From Nectonema munidae (lineage: Eukaryota; Nematomorpha; Nectonematoida; Nectonematidae), in contig JAUIRK010000928.1 of the NCBI GenBank assembly GCA_030549495.1, positions 385,001 to 449,000 on the forward strand: a DNA stretch of 64,000 bases. Direction: 5' to 3'. Below the pieces are notes generated by a model that was not told the origin of the DNA, searched no databases, and saw only the letters and a program-made list of their open reading frames with translations. A program made the position numbers and the translations under genes. This document shows, in pieces, positions 34,908 through 49,300 of this stretch (within the stretch, counting starts at the first letter, position 1; each line of letters starts with the position of its first letter).

Positions 34908-35930
34908 TGTACATATTCAAGATAAATGATTTTATTAAAAATTTAGAAACAATACTACAATTTTTTCATTTTTATATTTGTTATAAACTTTTTTCACCTT
35001 AAAATTTAAAAGGTAAATAAATTTCCCATTTTATCATTTGTTGCCAAATAGAAACACTATGATAAAATACACCAACAATTTTTATATTGTTTACGATATG
35101 TTACAAAACCTTTACGCACAAATCTGTCTCGCATTTAGAACATTGTGTTTTTCCAATAGATGTACAATTTTTAGAACACATGATTTTTTCCATCTTTTAC
35201 GCGTTCAACATAATGAATGGCCAACATCGCAAACGTTTTTCCTTCATGTCGTTGAAAAATAGTATATTTTGACATGTATGAAGTGCAATTTTTCTACGAA
35301 ACTCTAAGTGGGTCAATCCGCATCATTATTACCTTGATACCAGCAAAGAAATGTGTATACTAAATCTAGTGGCCGGTATCTGAATTTTAAAATGTTTTTT
35401 TAATAAACAGTCCATCTTTTCAAATGATTAAGTGGTTCAGAAGCGTATGATATCTGTGCAACAATAACAAGATCATTCATTATCTTTCTATCTAATCAGC
35501 GATCATTTGAAGAACAGGTTGGCCATCAAATTATGTCTATAGAATTCCAGATATTTTCCATGGTTTGAGAGAATTTTTTTCTAATTCTAGGTCATTTAAA
35601 ATTTTTTGCAGGATATAAAAACGATAATTTTTTGCTGGGATTTATTTTCTTAGGAAAAAAAACTATAAACTCAATAACATCATCAAAAAGCAAAATGTAA
35701 AACTTGAAACGAAAATCGTGTTGTACTCATGATTTTAAGTCCAACGACAGATAAAAAAAGTTTCCGTAACAAAAAGCTAGGTTTTATGTACTTTTTCACA
35801 ATTACCAATGAGTGTATACTTTATTGAATGTTGTTTATTGAATGCTTTTTGATTAAAAATGTTAAAAAAAACCAAAATCAAGAATTTTATTTACAAGCAA
35901 ATATAAAAATGTTAGCTCTTCATTCATCTT
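34908..35930. other. Mostly non-coding; possible piggyBac zinc-knuckle fragment
   Basis: On the minus strand at about 35,110-35,190 a short peptide (CSKNCTSIGKTQCSKC, then CVKVL and a stop) has the paired CxxC spacing of piggyBac C-terminal cysteine domains. The upstream part is frameshifted. Too short to be sure. Confidence 0.3.
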
Positions 35931-37116
35931 TTTTCCAGTTTTTTCAATTCTTTTCAACTCATTTTCTTTTTCGGATCGAGCAAATGATCCACTTTTGCTA
36001 ATAACGTCAAATCCTAATTATTATCAGCTTTTATTATTTCTAACTCGTGTTTTTCTCTTAAATTAGTTATTGTTTTTGAAAGTAAAAGTTTCTGTCTTTT
36101 TAAATCCTTGATCTCTTCAAATTTTAATTTACGTTTCATATTTTTTCATCACGTCCAGATTTTTCTTTTTGTCTTGCTAACTCATATTTAACCTTTGGTT
36201 GACAAGTTTGCAGTGAACACTTAGACGTTCTGTTATTTGAACCTTATCCATATCTGTTTTTGGGCTACTGTGTAGAAAGTCATAAATTAGTTTTTGAGAA
36301 ACAATAGACTTTTCTTGCAAATTATCAAAACAAAAATTAACTTGAAAACATGTCATAACTCTTTATAGTCAGCTTGATTTGAAAGGAACGCAGCAAAAAA
36401 CGATCAATACAGTTTTTTTGAAATCGAACGTCATAAATTCTTCCCTAAATTGAAGTTTGGAATCTTTTTTAAACTTTTTTGGCATTGTATTTAATTCCAG
36501 CCTTTATTTTTTTTGAAAAAGTACAACTTATCAGCAAGAGATCGAAAGCGAAGGAAAGATTCTTCCAGTTGTAAAATTAGGTCTTTTGGAACAAAAGCTG
36601 GTGAATATCGAACTATTTTAATATTTTAGAGGAAATTTTCTTGTAATTTAAGAATAAGTAGACTTTCCAATTTTTTTAAAATTTTTGCTTAAGCTTGCAT
36701 TTTGTGAAATTTTAACCTTTGTACGATCCTTTGTTACAGCACCAAGGTCAAACAAATTATCTTCCAACTGATTGTTAATCATTTTGATGCATTCTGTCTC
36801 TAATTTTTTCAAGATAATTGCCTCGCGTTTCATCACTAAACATATACGTCGATTCATTAAATTTTGTAGTTCATTTAGTAAAAAAGGCAGCATTCGACGA
36901 AAGATGCAAGAGGAAATTGAAAATGAAAGCAAAAAACTGAAGTCTCAGATCGGTGTAATATTTCACTAATACTTCATAAGATTTATTTGCTGGTCGTTTT
37001 GACTTGCAAAGTCCTTCCCAATACTTAACAACGGCCCTCATGTTACTCCAAATTTTTAAAACTCCTTCTGCCATAACAAAATCTTCGGACCATCTAGTAG
37101 AACAAAATCTGAACAA
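35931..37116 (-). pseudogene. Relic of a transposon-derived protein, family unassigned
   Basis: On the minus strand from 37,116: CSTRWSEDFVMAEGVLKIW, then VVKYWEGLCKSKRPANKSY. A frameshift leads to FRRMLPFLLNELQNLMNRR. Further pieces (about 35,930-36,250) are Lys/Glu-rich. The 'STRW.ED...A...' start, Lys-Ser-Lys-x-Pro, and a later PFL...L..L pattern recall a protein repeated many times in invertebrate genomes. I cannot name its superfamily with certainty (hAT-related is likely). Frameshifts and stops make it dead. Confidence 0.45.
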
Positions 37117-37544
37117 AAATTTTCAAGTGAAAAATGTGTTTGATTTTAATGTGACTTTTCTTTGTTTAAATCATTCAAGGAGGTCTGGGTTTGAACCCGA
37201 TCGTGACTATCCCTACTATCTGCTCAGTTATGGAGGATTATTCTTTCCTTGGGTGCAATACCGACAACTAAAGATAATGTCAAAATTTTGTTGAAAAATC
37301 TTAATTTTTGATTTTTATTGACAGTTTTTGACTAAAGGATCATTCAACCACCATGGAAATCGTACCAAAAGATGCAGCTAGGAAAAGTCCCAAAATTTGA
37401 AGGGATATAATTCGGCAAGTTATTAGTTAAAGTTATGTCTAAAATATATTCTTGGGAACAAAAAGTATGACAGGATCTCAAGAACTCGGAAATCATGCAA
37501 ATAAAACCTAAATTTCACTTTTTGTAAGTTTTTCAAAAATGTGT

Positions 37545-37744
37545 AGATGGCGTTAAAATAGCCAAGTTTCTAAATATTTTCTCTTTTCCTATTTATACAA
37601 ACTTTTTATTTCTTCCATATTTTTATATGAAATTTACGCCATCTTTCGGTTAGTAAATTATTATATGAATACAAAACTTTTTGGAAATTAAGTTTGAATA
37701 AACGCGTGAACACGATTGTGTTCAGATAGTCGAATGAGGGTTAA
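37545..37744. mobile_element. Possible right end of a piggyBac-type element
   Basis: Ends AATGAGGGTTAA at TTAA 37,741-37,744. About 200 bp inside lies GTAGATGGCGTTAAA. The intact element at 47.8-51.2 kb has the same GATGGCGTTAAA about 200 bp from its right TTAA. The left partner was not found. Confidence 0.4.
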
Positions 37745-40266
37745 AATATCACTCAGCTACCTTGCGAAAAATTAAATGATATGGCGACATTACTGATTAC
37801 CAATCTACAGCGTAATTTTTCTTTTATTATTCATGAACTTTATAAACACATAAGTTACATGACAAATGTGTTATGATATGACATGACTGCTTTGCTATCG
37901 AGTTTTAAAAATAATTATTCTAAGGGTAATTGCTCACAATATTTAAATACTTAAAAACCTGCCTTACTTTAGTTTATTACTCTTTGTTTTATACATTATT
38001 TCCTTTTTTTTCTTCAAATTCAAAAAAAATTCAAACCTAAATTACATCCTATTATTCAGGGCTAAAATGAGCGCTATCTAATGAAAGAAACTTTTGTATA
38101 TAAATTTTCTCATGATAATACTCGCTATTATTTGCCGTAAACGAGGAGTATTTAAATATGACAGATATATTATATATATTCATTACATTATACCCATTTG
38201 CATTATTTATTTGATTGGATCAAAACATATGATAATCACGCCTAGGCATGAATTATGCCTGCTTTTAATCAATAAGTAGCATTTTTGCTTTGCTTAAATT
38301 TTTTCAATAAAGTTTTTGAGACTCATTTCATATTATCAGAATGTGTGTAATCAGAAATGCTTCGGTCAACTGTATTGAGACGTGTGCGGTGCAGGTAAAC
38401 CGCCTGGGTTTGATGGACGAATTCTTAAAATGGGGGTGCAAGCCATTTTTAAACCGCGGCTGGGTATTTTCGCGGTTCAATCCTAAAAATCTAGGCAATT
38501 TGCGTCTTGATTCATAAAGAATCGTATATTTATGGATTATTTAAAAGCACATCACACACAATAGATTAAAGATTCATCATACCACATTATTGATGTCAAT
38601 TTTTTATTGAAAAATATCCAAACAGAGTCGCGTTATCGAATAAACAACAACAAAAAGCATGTTTTGAACACATGTAACACATAGTAGTAAAACACATAAA
38701 CACACACCGAATATTACACGCACTTTTACATCATATAGCTCGATTTGTTTCTTTCGCAAATTGTTTTATTAGTACGTAATTTTTTTTACTTCTTAACTAT
38801 CTAATTTATTTATCATGTCTACTTTGACATTCTTAGATCTCAAAGAGACATCAAAAAATTCAACCGTCAAATGGTAGGCAAAAAATTGTAAAGAAAACGT
38901 GTGCTTTAAAACTGACTCATTGAACAAACACACGCTTAAATATTGACATTTCATGCCGGGTCCGGGTTTAAAACTGGGGGTGAGTTTTAAAAATCTAGCT
39001 TTTATTCTTGATGCTTTGGGGTTCAAATTCAAACATTTCTTCACTATTTATACTCCGATACAAGCGGTGCAAATGGTAACTTCTTGTAAAACTCTCAATA
39101 GTACCTTTATCTCCAACTTATTGTATAACTCTGACGAGGTAAATGTATTTAATTTATTTTAATTTAAGATTTATTTAACCTATATTTCATTTTTTTGAAC
39201 ATCATTAGTTATTTATTTGAAATTTAAAATGTTGTCTAATAATTGTAAAATAATTACATCTGCAATATACACAATTTTTATATGAATGTAAAGTTCCCTT
39301 GATATATGATCGTAGTGTTGTATGTGTTCAAGCATACAATTTGCTTACCTGACTTAGATTTTTTTTATTTGATCCAACTTCTAGATCCTTGTTAATATTA
39401 AGCGGATTTAATTGATTACCTTTGCTAGGGTAAAAAAATATTTGAAAGTTTTTTCTTGACAGTTTTAAAATAAAAACTTTCTCTGCTACTTCAAGTTCAA
39501 CCTTCAAAAGATTCCGTTTTAAAATATACTAGCTAAATATTATATTAATGTTTTAGTTTCAACATCTTACAAGAGTCAAATTTAACCAAAATCTTAAATT
39601 TAGTCTATTCACGAAATTTGTTTCCTGAATCTTTTCCTAATAATTTCGAGCCTGGCCAATTTAATCTTTGAAAGCATTTTTGGAAAATATTTTTTATATA
39701 AATTATATAAAAATAAATACATTGATCTCACATTTTTGACAGTTAAAATCATTCAAAAAAATTCCTTCTCTCCCCCCCCCTTCCCAAATACTTCAAGCTT
39801 CTAATTTTTAAAAAGTTAAGTCTACCAGAGAAGTGTTTTGAGAAGAAATGAGTGGATGCGTGAATTTACGATCAAAAAAATTCAAGAGGAGATGAGATGC
39901 GGTGCGTATGAACCTGTTGACACTTGACATCATACACCTCCCCCTCCTACCCCTTAAGGCGAATGTTATTGTAATCTTTACTTTAGTTTTAGAGGTCTTC
40001 AAAAAATCACTGGACATTTATAAGATGCAAAATCACTCAAATATTTTTCTCCCTCATAACTCAAGACATTGTAATCAAAATAGCGGTTTTTAATCAATAA
40101 ATTATTATACTTTTTGTGAAAGTTTTTTAATGGCGTTTATGAAGAGGTGTAGTAATGACATTAATAAAACCATGATGAAATTAGTGCACCAACATACTAA
40201 TTGGTCTGAATAAAGTTGCATATTGAATATAGCATTTATTCACTCTAATTTAGGTTTCGTGCACTC
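37745..40266. other. Upstream region of the receptor gene
   Basis: Contains the 38,107 repeat copy and no recognised coding exon. GC-richer pieces (38,380-38,480 and 38,950-38,990, with CCGGGTCCGGGTTT) may be ends of a decayed element. A promoter for the receptor gene should lie here, or further up if there is a non-coding first exon, but I cannot place it. Confidence 0.4.
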
Positions 40267-40384
40267 ATGAATAACATTAGTTTATTTTCTACCGCCAAAA
40301 ATGCTAATCCTTCATATTCAGAAGTTATGGATCCGAAGTTGAATATTTCTTTAAACGCTATTATTTTCATCCTCTCCATTCTAG
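40267..40384 (+). CDS. Receptor exon 1: N-terminus and helix 1 start
   Basis: Starts MNNISLFSTAKNA and ends NAIIFILSILG with G|GTAACA. The frame is open upstream to a TAA at 40,246-40,248, so ATG 40,267 is the first possible start; a second Met (codon 21, MDPK) is an alternative. TTTAG just upstream could be an acceptor for a leader exon. Phase 1 G joins GC of exon 2 to give Gly40. Confidence 0.8.
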
Positions 40385-43300
40385 GTAACATCACATTTAC
40401 TTTTAATTTGAATTTGGTCAATTAAAGTTATCAAGAAAACGCATTTTCCAAAGAAGTAGGCTAACTTAGACTAAAGGATTGTTTGCAACACACATATATG
40501 CCAACTTATCCCGATTATGGCGGGATTATACCGATTTAGACATTTCGGGATAAAAATTTTAGGCAAAATCCCAATTTATTAGTTTTTTAAAAATATTTTA
40601 ATCAGGTTTGTTGGGAATAACTACCCATAAACTAAAAGTTTCACATAAAATTTAATGAATATATACAACTATTATTCAAATTTCATTAAAATAGTAACAA
40701 TCAATGATATTTAATGATGTAGAGAACTTATGAGACACATTCTGTAGAAAAATACTAATAATATTGCAAAAAAATAAGGGGTGCAAATTATAATCGGGAT
40801 TTTCGATTTAAAAATCTGGAAAATCCAGCATGAAGAGTCTAAAATGTTGGCAGGGAACATGAAGACGTTTCATGCAGCTTGCCCTTCATTTTGCAAATTG
40901 ATAAATATTAAAGAACAAATAGTTTGGTAGCTTCATTGCCAATTCTAGTAAACAAGACTTTGCTAATGGAGTGTAAGAGAGCCAGGAGTTTACGAAAAAA
41001 TACATTTAACTTGGGTACGACTTCAAGCACTTTCTAGGTAAAATTGAAAAGCTATACATGAAACGCTGCGTAACCCATAGCCTTTTATAATAAGGCAAAT
41101 TTTGGATTTCATCATCATTCCCACATAGAAAACTTGCACAGCATTTTAGTATAATTTTTTGACAAGATTTTAAAAAAACTATATTATATATATATCAACG
41201 ATTACAGTGTGAAGAATGTTAGAGATGAAAAAATAATTTTCTTTATATTTACCGCAAGATCTCATCTTGAACGCAAATTCTATCAAATTTATACTCATGC
41301 ATTAGGCAAGGCGTAAATGCCTTTTAGCTAAATATAGATTTGATATAGCTGATTAATTCTTAAACGTTTACTAGGATCAAATGAATGTAAAATTTTATAA
41401 AATATTTTTACTCATGAATTATGACAGGCAACTGTGTCGAATCTTAGACAAGTCGCCACTTAAAAACTCCCCCTCCTCAATTTCCAAATTTCAGGTTAGC
41501 ACATTGAAAACTGTCCATAAGATACAAAGTTGTCGATTTTTATGAATGTCATAAAAGTTTAATTGGTGAAAGCTGTTGCTCGACAAAAAATTCAAAACTT
41601 TGTCCAAGCTTCTTTTCACAGACAACTACAAACTGCCACGTGTGTGTAACAAAAATTGTTTTTCATGTAAATACTCAAGTTAAATATAATTAATATTTAT
41701 ATTTTTATATTTTTTGCGAAGGTCCTGCTTGCGGTTTTCATAAACCTTTGGAACTACGCAAACTTTATGATTTCATTTATTTTCTTTATGATTTCAATTG
41801 TTTTCTGTTGCTTCACTCGTTTTATTTTTACACCACATGATGTATTCATTAATATATTTGTAAAGATGTGTAGGTGTAAGTCTGTGTGCTTAATTAATTA
41901 GTCTTCTTTTGTTGTTTGTTTATTTTCATTTTAATAAATCTTCTTCTTCTTCTTCAATTCAAATGATTAATTTGTCTTGCGAGATAGAAAACTTAAGAAT
42001 TTTAAGTAGTAAAACGATTTCGAAGTGTTTACAGCCAAAATTTTTTTTTACATAATTAAAGGATAGAATTTCTTTAAAATTTGCTTAATTTATTTTTATT
42101 AGTTAAAAATATCTTGAAAATTGTTGCCGTTCATTCTCTCGGACAACATTTTTTTACTTGCCTATTTAATTATGCAAAATCATATTCGATTCCTTTAAAA
42201 AAATCCTAAAAGAAAAGTTTTAAAAGGTAAAAAATTGTATCCTTTTTTATTATAAATTCGTACTTTTTCACTGTGCATTCGTCTTTTTTGATTTTAAATT
42301 CATCACTTTTCATTTTAAATTCGTCTTTATTTACTTTAATTTAAGATGAAAAATGACGCATTCAAAATGTAAAAAGGAGGACATTTAACCCTCATAGTAC
42401 GAACCATGGCTTTGTACTACACTTATCTATTTATACTTAATTTTACTAGAAATAAAGAATATGTAATCTAGACAGTTGTTAAATTATTGAGTATATAACA
42501 GGAAGTTTTTTTTGGGATATGATCTTCATATTTTTTAAAATCAAGTTATAGACCGTTTGGTCAAGAAAAATAAAAAGTAATTTTTTTTCTTTTTTTAAAT
42601 TTATCAAATATCAATTTATTATAGATATGTTTCAGATAATTTATATAATTGATAAGATGAAAATACTCTTGAAAAACAATTTTAACAAAAATTAAAAAAA
42701 TTGTTAATGCCATCTAAGTACAAAATAATATTTTCGTGTATTATTTTCATTCTAAGAAATGATGAATGTTTATTATAGTCATGAAAACAAAATGATGAAC
42801 ATAAATTTGAAGTAATAAAAACTGAAAGAATTGTAAAACTGTAAAATGAAAAAATGTTTTTTTCTGATAGTTTTTTTTAATTTTTGTAACTAAAAAAACA
42901 AAAAGTTTTTTTGTAAAAGTGGGCAAAAAATTTAACACAATCAATATTTGTTGAATTCAACATTCTTAAATATGAAATTACAAAATAGTTTTTTTTTTCA
43001 AAAAGTAGCTAAATTTGATTTACATCAATTTGTATCCTTTGATAATATATTTGCTTTTTGAACAAAAAATGCCATATCAACCCCACTTTTATAATTGTTA
43101 TAAACAGTGATTGATAGTGACTAGATAAAAGGTACATCACTTTGAAATTTTTATGTGCGTGTTTACGGGGAATATACGCTGTCAAAGATGCATTTGTAGT
43201 AAATAAAAAGTTACTTTCGCATTCCCAAAGTTTTAACGTTCGTAAGTAATTAGATCTAATTATATGGGGGATAAACGTTTTGTTTGGTCTTTTACTGTTC

Positions 43301-46300
43301 CACAAATTGCATAATTATTATTGCTAGCCCATTCATATAATTGTTGTTAGACTCTTTCATACTTTGTTGTGGAGAAGTATGAAAAAACGTAGCTCATTAC
43401 GGGTATTATAATAATGAATAAAAAAGTTGATAAAATAATCTGGGCGAATTGGCAAAAGTATATTGGAGCGAGTTGACTATACTCCGGTAATAAATATTTT
43501 TATTCCTTTTAAATTATATTTCTAGTTTTTTTAAACACACAAGGAACAGCTCGATAATAACTACTCATATATTCTCGTACTTGAACTTTTTCAGGCAACT
43601 CCTTCGTAATTGTGACAATCCTTGTGAACAAACGCATGAAAACTTTCACAAATATCCTTTTGTGCAATTTAGCATTGAGTGATTTGGGTCTTTCTCTCTT
43701 TTGTTTGCCGTTAACTGTGATAGGAGCGATCTTGAGGAAGTTCATCTTTGGCATCTACATCTGCAAATGCGTTTCCTACTTACAAGGTTTCTTCCATTAC
43801 ATTATTAATCCCACTAATTTTTTTAATGTCAAAGTATGAAAAATCAAAGGATAAATTCATTTTTCTCCAAATAAAGTCTTACCTCTTTTAAATTTGTAAA
43901 TAAACGCTAAAATTACTTTATGTTTTTCAACTGTGCATGCTTTTTAACTATTTTTATTTTTGAGCAACCTAAGAATAGACTTAAATTCTAGACCAAGTTT
44001 GCTATGTTCCAGAGTCAAAATGGAACTATCAAAATGGATTTTATTCCAAGAAAATAATATTCAGTCAAGGTATCAAATTCCATGTAAACAGTGATGAGAC
44101 TGCTTTTTACTGACAATTTTAAGTCTATCAAAGCGTTGCTTTTCTTGAATCAGAATTAATTGGACATTTATGAAACTTTTTTGTGCCAAATTTTATAATT
44201 GGATTTACTTGCTCTATATTGTCCTAGCTTTGCCTGAGATATAAAACAAAGGTTTCCCTCTCTAATCTATGAGAACAAAGTGTTCTAGCATGTTGTTTTT
44301 AAAACATTGTTTCTCTTCACATTTTGTCTCTTAATGGTTTTGAGTGGGCCCCCTTTTTTGTATTATATGAGGTACAAAATACTACTTAAAACGTAAAATG
44401 AAAAGTATATAATCTTTCTCATAATATTAATTTTTTACGCATGATGAATTTAGTAAATTATCGTTATGTCACCTCCATTAGCAATGTTGAATTTTTTCAC
44501 TTTTCAATGCACTTTACATTTAAGTTTTCTACAGCTTCAAATTTCAATAAAGAAATTTTATCTCTAAAGATTTAAAAGATGTTTCTAAAATCACATGAAA
44601 AAAATTATTGTATACAGACATTCAACTAAAATCTATAAATTTATGTTCTAAAATTTAGTTTTTTATTACTTGAGATCTTGGACGATTTTTGAAATAGGAA
44701 TCTAATAGATAACAATAGATTTACAACATTTCCTAATTTTTTCCTTGCCTTGAGGTCAACGATGCCAATAACAGTTGCATCAGGAGAAAGAGGCTTTTCA
44801 AAGCTGAAACTAATTAAAACATACTTGAGGTCTACGGTTTCACAAGAAAGACCTAACAGCTTGACAATGATTCTATAGAAAGCGAGATTGCTAAAGATAT
44901 TGACTTTGAAAATATTTTGCTAATAAAAAAGCTAGAAGAGCCTTTTTCTAAAAGAGTATATAATTGCTTAATTTGCCTCTCTTAATGTTAAAAGTAAAAC
45001 AATAAAAGTATCCTATTGCCTTTACATTTTTTTATACCAAACATTAAATGTCCATTTTTTTTGCTTTGTATTCGTTTTTTATATGAAATAAAAACAGGGA
45101 TAAATTTTACTATGTAGAGTCGGGCCCCGCTATTAGATTTATAATTGGGCCCCGCAATTCCTAGCACCAGCCATGTATGTATGTAGTATGTCTAGATGTT
45201 TTTTGTGTTGACGTGTATTAATACAAATAAATAGGAAAGTTTGTGTCAAGAATGTCAAAAATGTATATGTAAATGTATGTATGTATGTTTGTGCTAAAAC
45301 TAAACCTAGCACTAACTCTTATACTAACACTAATGCTAGTTCTATGCCTGTAAACCAGCATATGTGGCTAATGTATGGATGGCGCATCCAACAACCTACA
45401 AACTAATATGAAAATCACTTTAATTTTCCTAAACTTCATTTTTGACATTGAGATTTTAGTGAATGAAAAACCGAGATTCTATAAATCCTCCGGGATTCCG
45501 TTGTTGAGCGATGTCAAAACCGAGACATCTTGCAATCCTACTCATAGCTTGTGGTAGTCTATCTTTTTTTAGTCCATCAATAATTATCGATACAATTTGG
45601 TCTTTATTGATTTATCTTAGAAGTCCCAAACAATTCTAAGTTCAGAAATTCCATTGACATTTAAAAACATAGTTAACAATTTACCTACTAATTTTTTGGG
45701 TATTTGATGACAACAAAATCTCTTTTCTAGTTTAAATTTATCAGCAAAAAATTATAAGGAAATATTAAATTTATTATAAAAAAATTATCATACATAGAAT
45801 AGCAAAGGATTATTTTGAAAGTAAAATAAAAAACAAAAAATAGCAGACGAAAATCAATTGTTACATCCAATGGAGGATTTAAATTTATTTAAAAAAACTA
45901 TTTTTTTTATCTTTTCTTATAATGAATGTATCAAAGGTCTTAATGAATGTCTGAAAAGTATTCATGAATCTGTAATTGGGTTTAACTGACTTTGACAGTC
46001 TCATCAACGTCTGGAAAACGTTGTTATCTATTTTAAATCAAAATTATTCCTTACAATCAATTTTTAAAAATATCAACTTGATTCTTCCCTTTTATGATTC
46101 AATCATCGTTTATTTCGCTACATTTAGCCGTTTTCGTGTGCATAAATGCGTGGACCCTTGTCTCCATATCGTTGCTACGTTACATCGTCATAAATGACCC
46201 ATTCTTTGTGAAGTCTTTCGATTTTAAAAAATTTACGCTAAAGCTCCTCACGATTATTTGGCTGTTTTCCGCTCTCTCCATGCTCCCAATTGCTTACTAC

Positions 46301-49300
46301 AGTGAGTTGAAGGGAAACGTGGCCTGTAGGGAAATCTGGCCAAGCTTACTCCTTGAAAAGGCGTACAACTGGATCCTTTTTTTACTCCTCTTCTTCATTC
46401 CATTCACCATCATGGCATGGACTTACTTCAAAATCTTCTTAATCATTAAAGGAATCAATGCTCAAGTGAACAACAACCGTAAGCTTTCATATTCCATTTT
46501 AGGGTACTTTTTTCCAAATTCAATCAAGTTGAAATAGCAGTCCTAGTCCTTTTGTTAGTATTTACTACAAGTTTAATATAAGTAATTACATTTTTATCCA
46601 AACTGAAAATTATATAGTAAAACTAAAAATTTTATATTTTTTATCGATTTAAAAATGAGTTAATTAGAATTTTTGAAACAAATAAAATTTTAATTATGCC
46701 AATTTATACCAAAAAAAATATAAACAAATAATGTTTTAATAATAATACTAAATATACCTGTGTATAAGTCGACTTTTGAGAACCTTGATTTTTTATCTTT
46801 AAAATTGTTCTTTTACTTGACTTCAATCACAAACGGTGGCTTTCAAATATTTACCAAACTTGAACACTATGCTTACGTTGTATATGTGAATATATTTTTT
46901 GGAAATAAAATAATTTTGTTATTTTGAATTTCAATGTATATTTTGTTTTCTCAAGTCAAAGGAGCCTACCAAAGTTTTTGCCTGTCTTCGCAATTTTGTG
47001 TAGAATTTTTTCTAGCCCAAAGCGTTATTCAGGTGATTAGAGACGAAATTGAAGAATTGGAGAATGTTCTGAATCCTAATAGATGAGTTTAAAAATAATA
47101 AAGGCAAAAAGAATTATGAGTTTGATTTTGTTTTGACTCTATCATCTTTCCTCATAGTTCCAAACAAGCGTGGATTGCTGATGAAAACACTGCAAATAAC
47201 CAGATTCACAAATTTAATGAAAAATTTTCTTGGTCCTTTTTTCGTCCAAATTTAATACTATTTTTGAAGAGCTACAAGTTAAAGTAATTAAATGAAATGT
47301 GATATAGCTAAGTTTCTAGAAGTATGAAGAGAAATATTTTATTTGTATATTGGGAATAAGCATATAAAATTCAAATTTTTGTTTGCAAGAGTTTTCTCTC
47401 CTTGTTTATTTCTGCATATGAGATCCGTTACTCACGAGTGTACAAAATGAAAAAATCGCTTAAAATTAAATATAACTGATATCAAATTTTGATGAATAAT
47501 AATAATATGTTCTGTGAAAAATTTATTTGCCAAAATCAGGTATTTAAGTTTAACACGACTGATATAGAGTTCTTAATGGTTAATTTATTTATCATTTCTT
47601 TGATATAATTTTTTACATCCTTTAGGATTTTTTGGAATCTTTTAGAAAAAAGTTTAAAAGCTAATTATAAACATATTTTTAGAAATCATTTATAGATGAA
47701 ATTTTAATGAAAATTCTAGAGTCCAATTTAAACTTTTTTTACCTAAAAAACTTCACACTCCACTTGCTAAATAAAAAACATCATGCTACATTTTTACTTC
47801 AATAAAATATATGTTAACCCTCGCTTGACGGACTCAATGCTTTTTCGACGCATCGGTCAGTTATTTAACAATAGCCAAAAATTTAACAAACAAAACTTTT
47901 ACCAAATTTATATGTAAATATAGTAAAAAAAACAAGGAAAATAATGGTAAAATTTGATTTTTCTTAAGATAAGGCAAAAAAATTTATTTTGAATAAAAAG
48001 AATAAAACTGTACTTTTTTTGAAGATGGCGTTAAAATAAAACTAGCAACAATTTGAGCATAACGTTTTTGAATGATTTTTACACACAGTGACTCCACATT
48101 TCTCACACCTTCTAGCTGTACGGCTTCTCTTCGAAATACATTTTGAGCAAGATGCTCTTTTTGATGATGAAGGCTGATTTTCAGTTGCTTGATCATACCC
48201 ATAATGTGCAAGTAAGTACTTTGTCTCCACCGGTAATTCAGACTGTTGGGCTCTCACTTTCATTGCTTCTTCACATAGATAAAAAGCAAGTCTTTTGATA
48301 AAATACTTTCTACCACTCTGTTTTGAAGATGGAAATTCATTAGGAGTGTTGAACCTTGCAATTACCCAGGTATTCATGACTGAAATATCCAGATAATTAG
48401 AAAACGCAGCATGTGTCCACTTACGATTAGGTTTATAAGACCTATAAGTTCTTATCATTTGTTAGCAACGTCTACACCACATTTAGATTCGTTGTAAGCC
48501 AACAAACTTTCAGGTTTAGAGGCAACATTGCTGATTCTTACATTTTTATGTTGTGAAGATAGAATATATACAGCCTTGAAGTTACGAGTAGCATGCTTTT
48601 TCGGTATATACGCTGATAAAGAAACGTAGTCTGAATAAATTGAAAGACTCTCACATTCTTTTAACTTCAATGTTTTCAAGTGCTTTGGTCTGAATAGTGT
48701 TGGAACGAATCGTCTATTTGATGTAACTGTGCCGCACAAAGACAAGCTTTTTGAGTACACCATACAGCAAGTTGATGACTTGTGAAGAATCTATCGGTAT
48801 AGACGCCGCACCCAGTAGGAATATTGCTTTCTTGAATCAATCTTTGGCAGATTTTGAAACTTGAGAAATAAGCTCTGTCCTCCAAACCGCTAACATATAT
48901 TTCAGGCTTCAAAAAGTAGAAAAACTTTGCATCATTCAGGTGATAAAACTTGATCCCATAGTGACCTGGCTTTTTGGGATCATATATTTTCAGAGAACAA
49001 TTACCTCTGAATGTTACTAATTGCTCATCAATCGTCACAGTGGAGTGTGGTGTCCAATAACAAGAAAAAATACTGAAAAAATGATCATGAATCTTTCGGA
49101 TAGGACTCAATTTATCAGAAGCATCACGTTTTTCCTTGTCATCAAATCGTAAAAAAACATGGACAAGGATAAACATATCTCGTCCAATAGAAGCTTTCAA
49201 AAATGGAGAACCAGATTTCGAGAATAATTCTGAAACTTTTATTTTTTGATCCCCATTTTGCCCAATATATATCAACGCTCCGAAATAGGATAATAGATGA

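Noticed and set aside
37180-37215. tRNA T-arm-like GGGTTTGAACCC
   Set aside because: Only a self-complementary dozen bases; no cloverleaf could be drawn around it.
43509-43754. Minus-strand frame over receptor exon 2
   Set aside because: Shadow of the real + strand exon, which has receptor motifs and splice sites.
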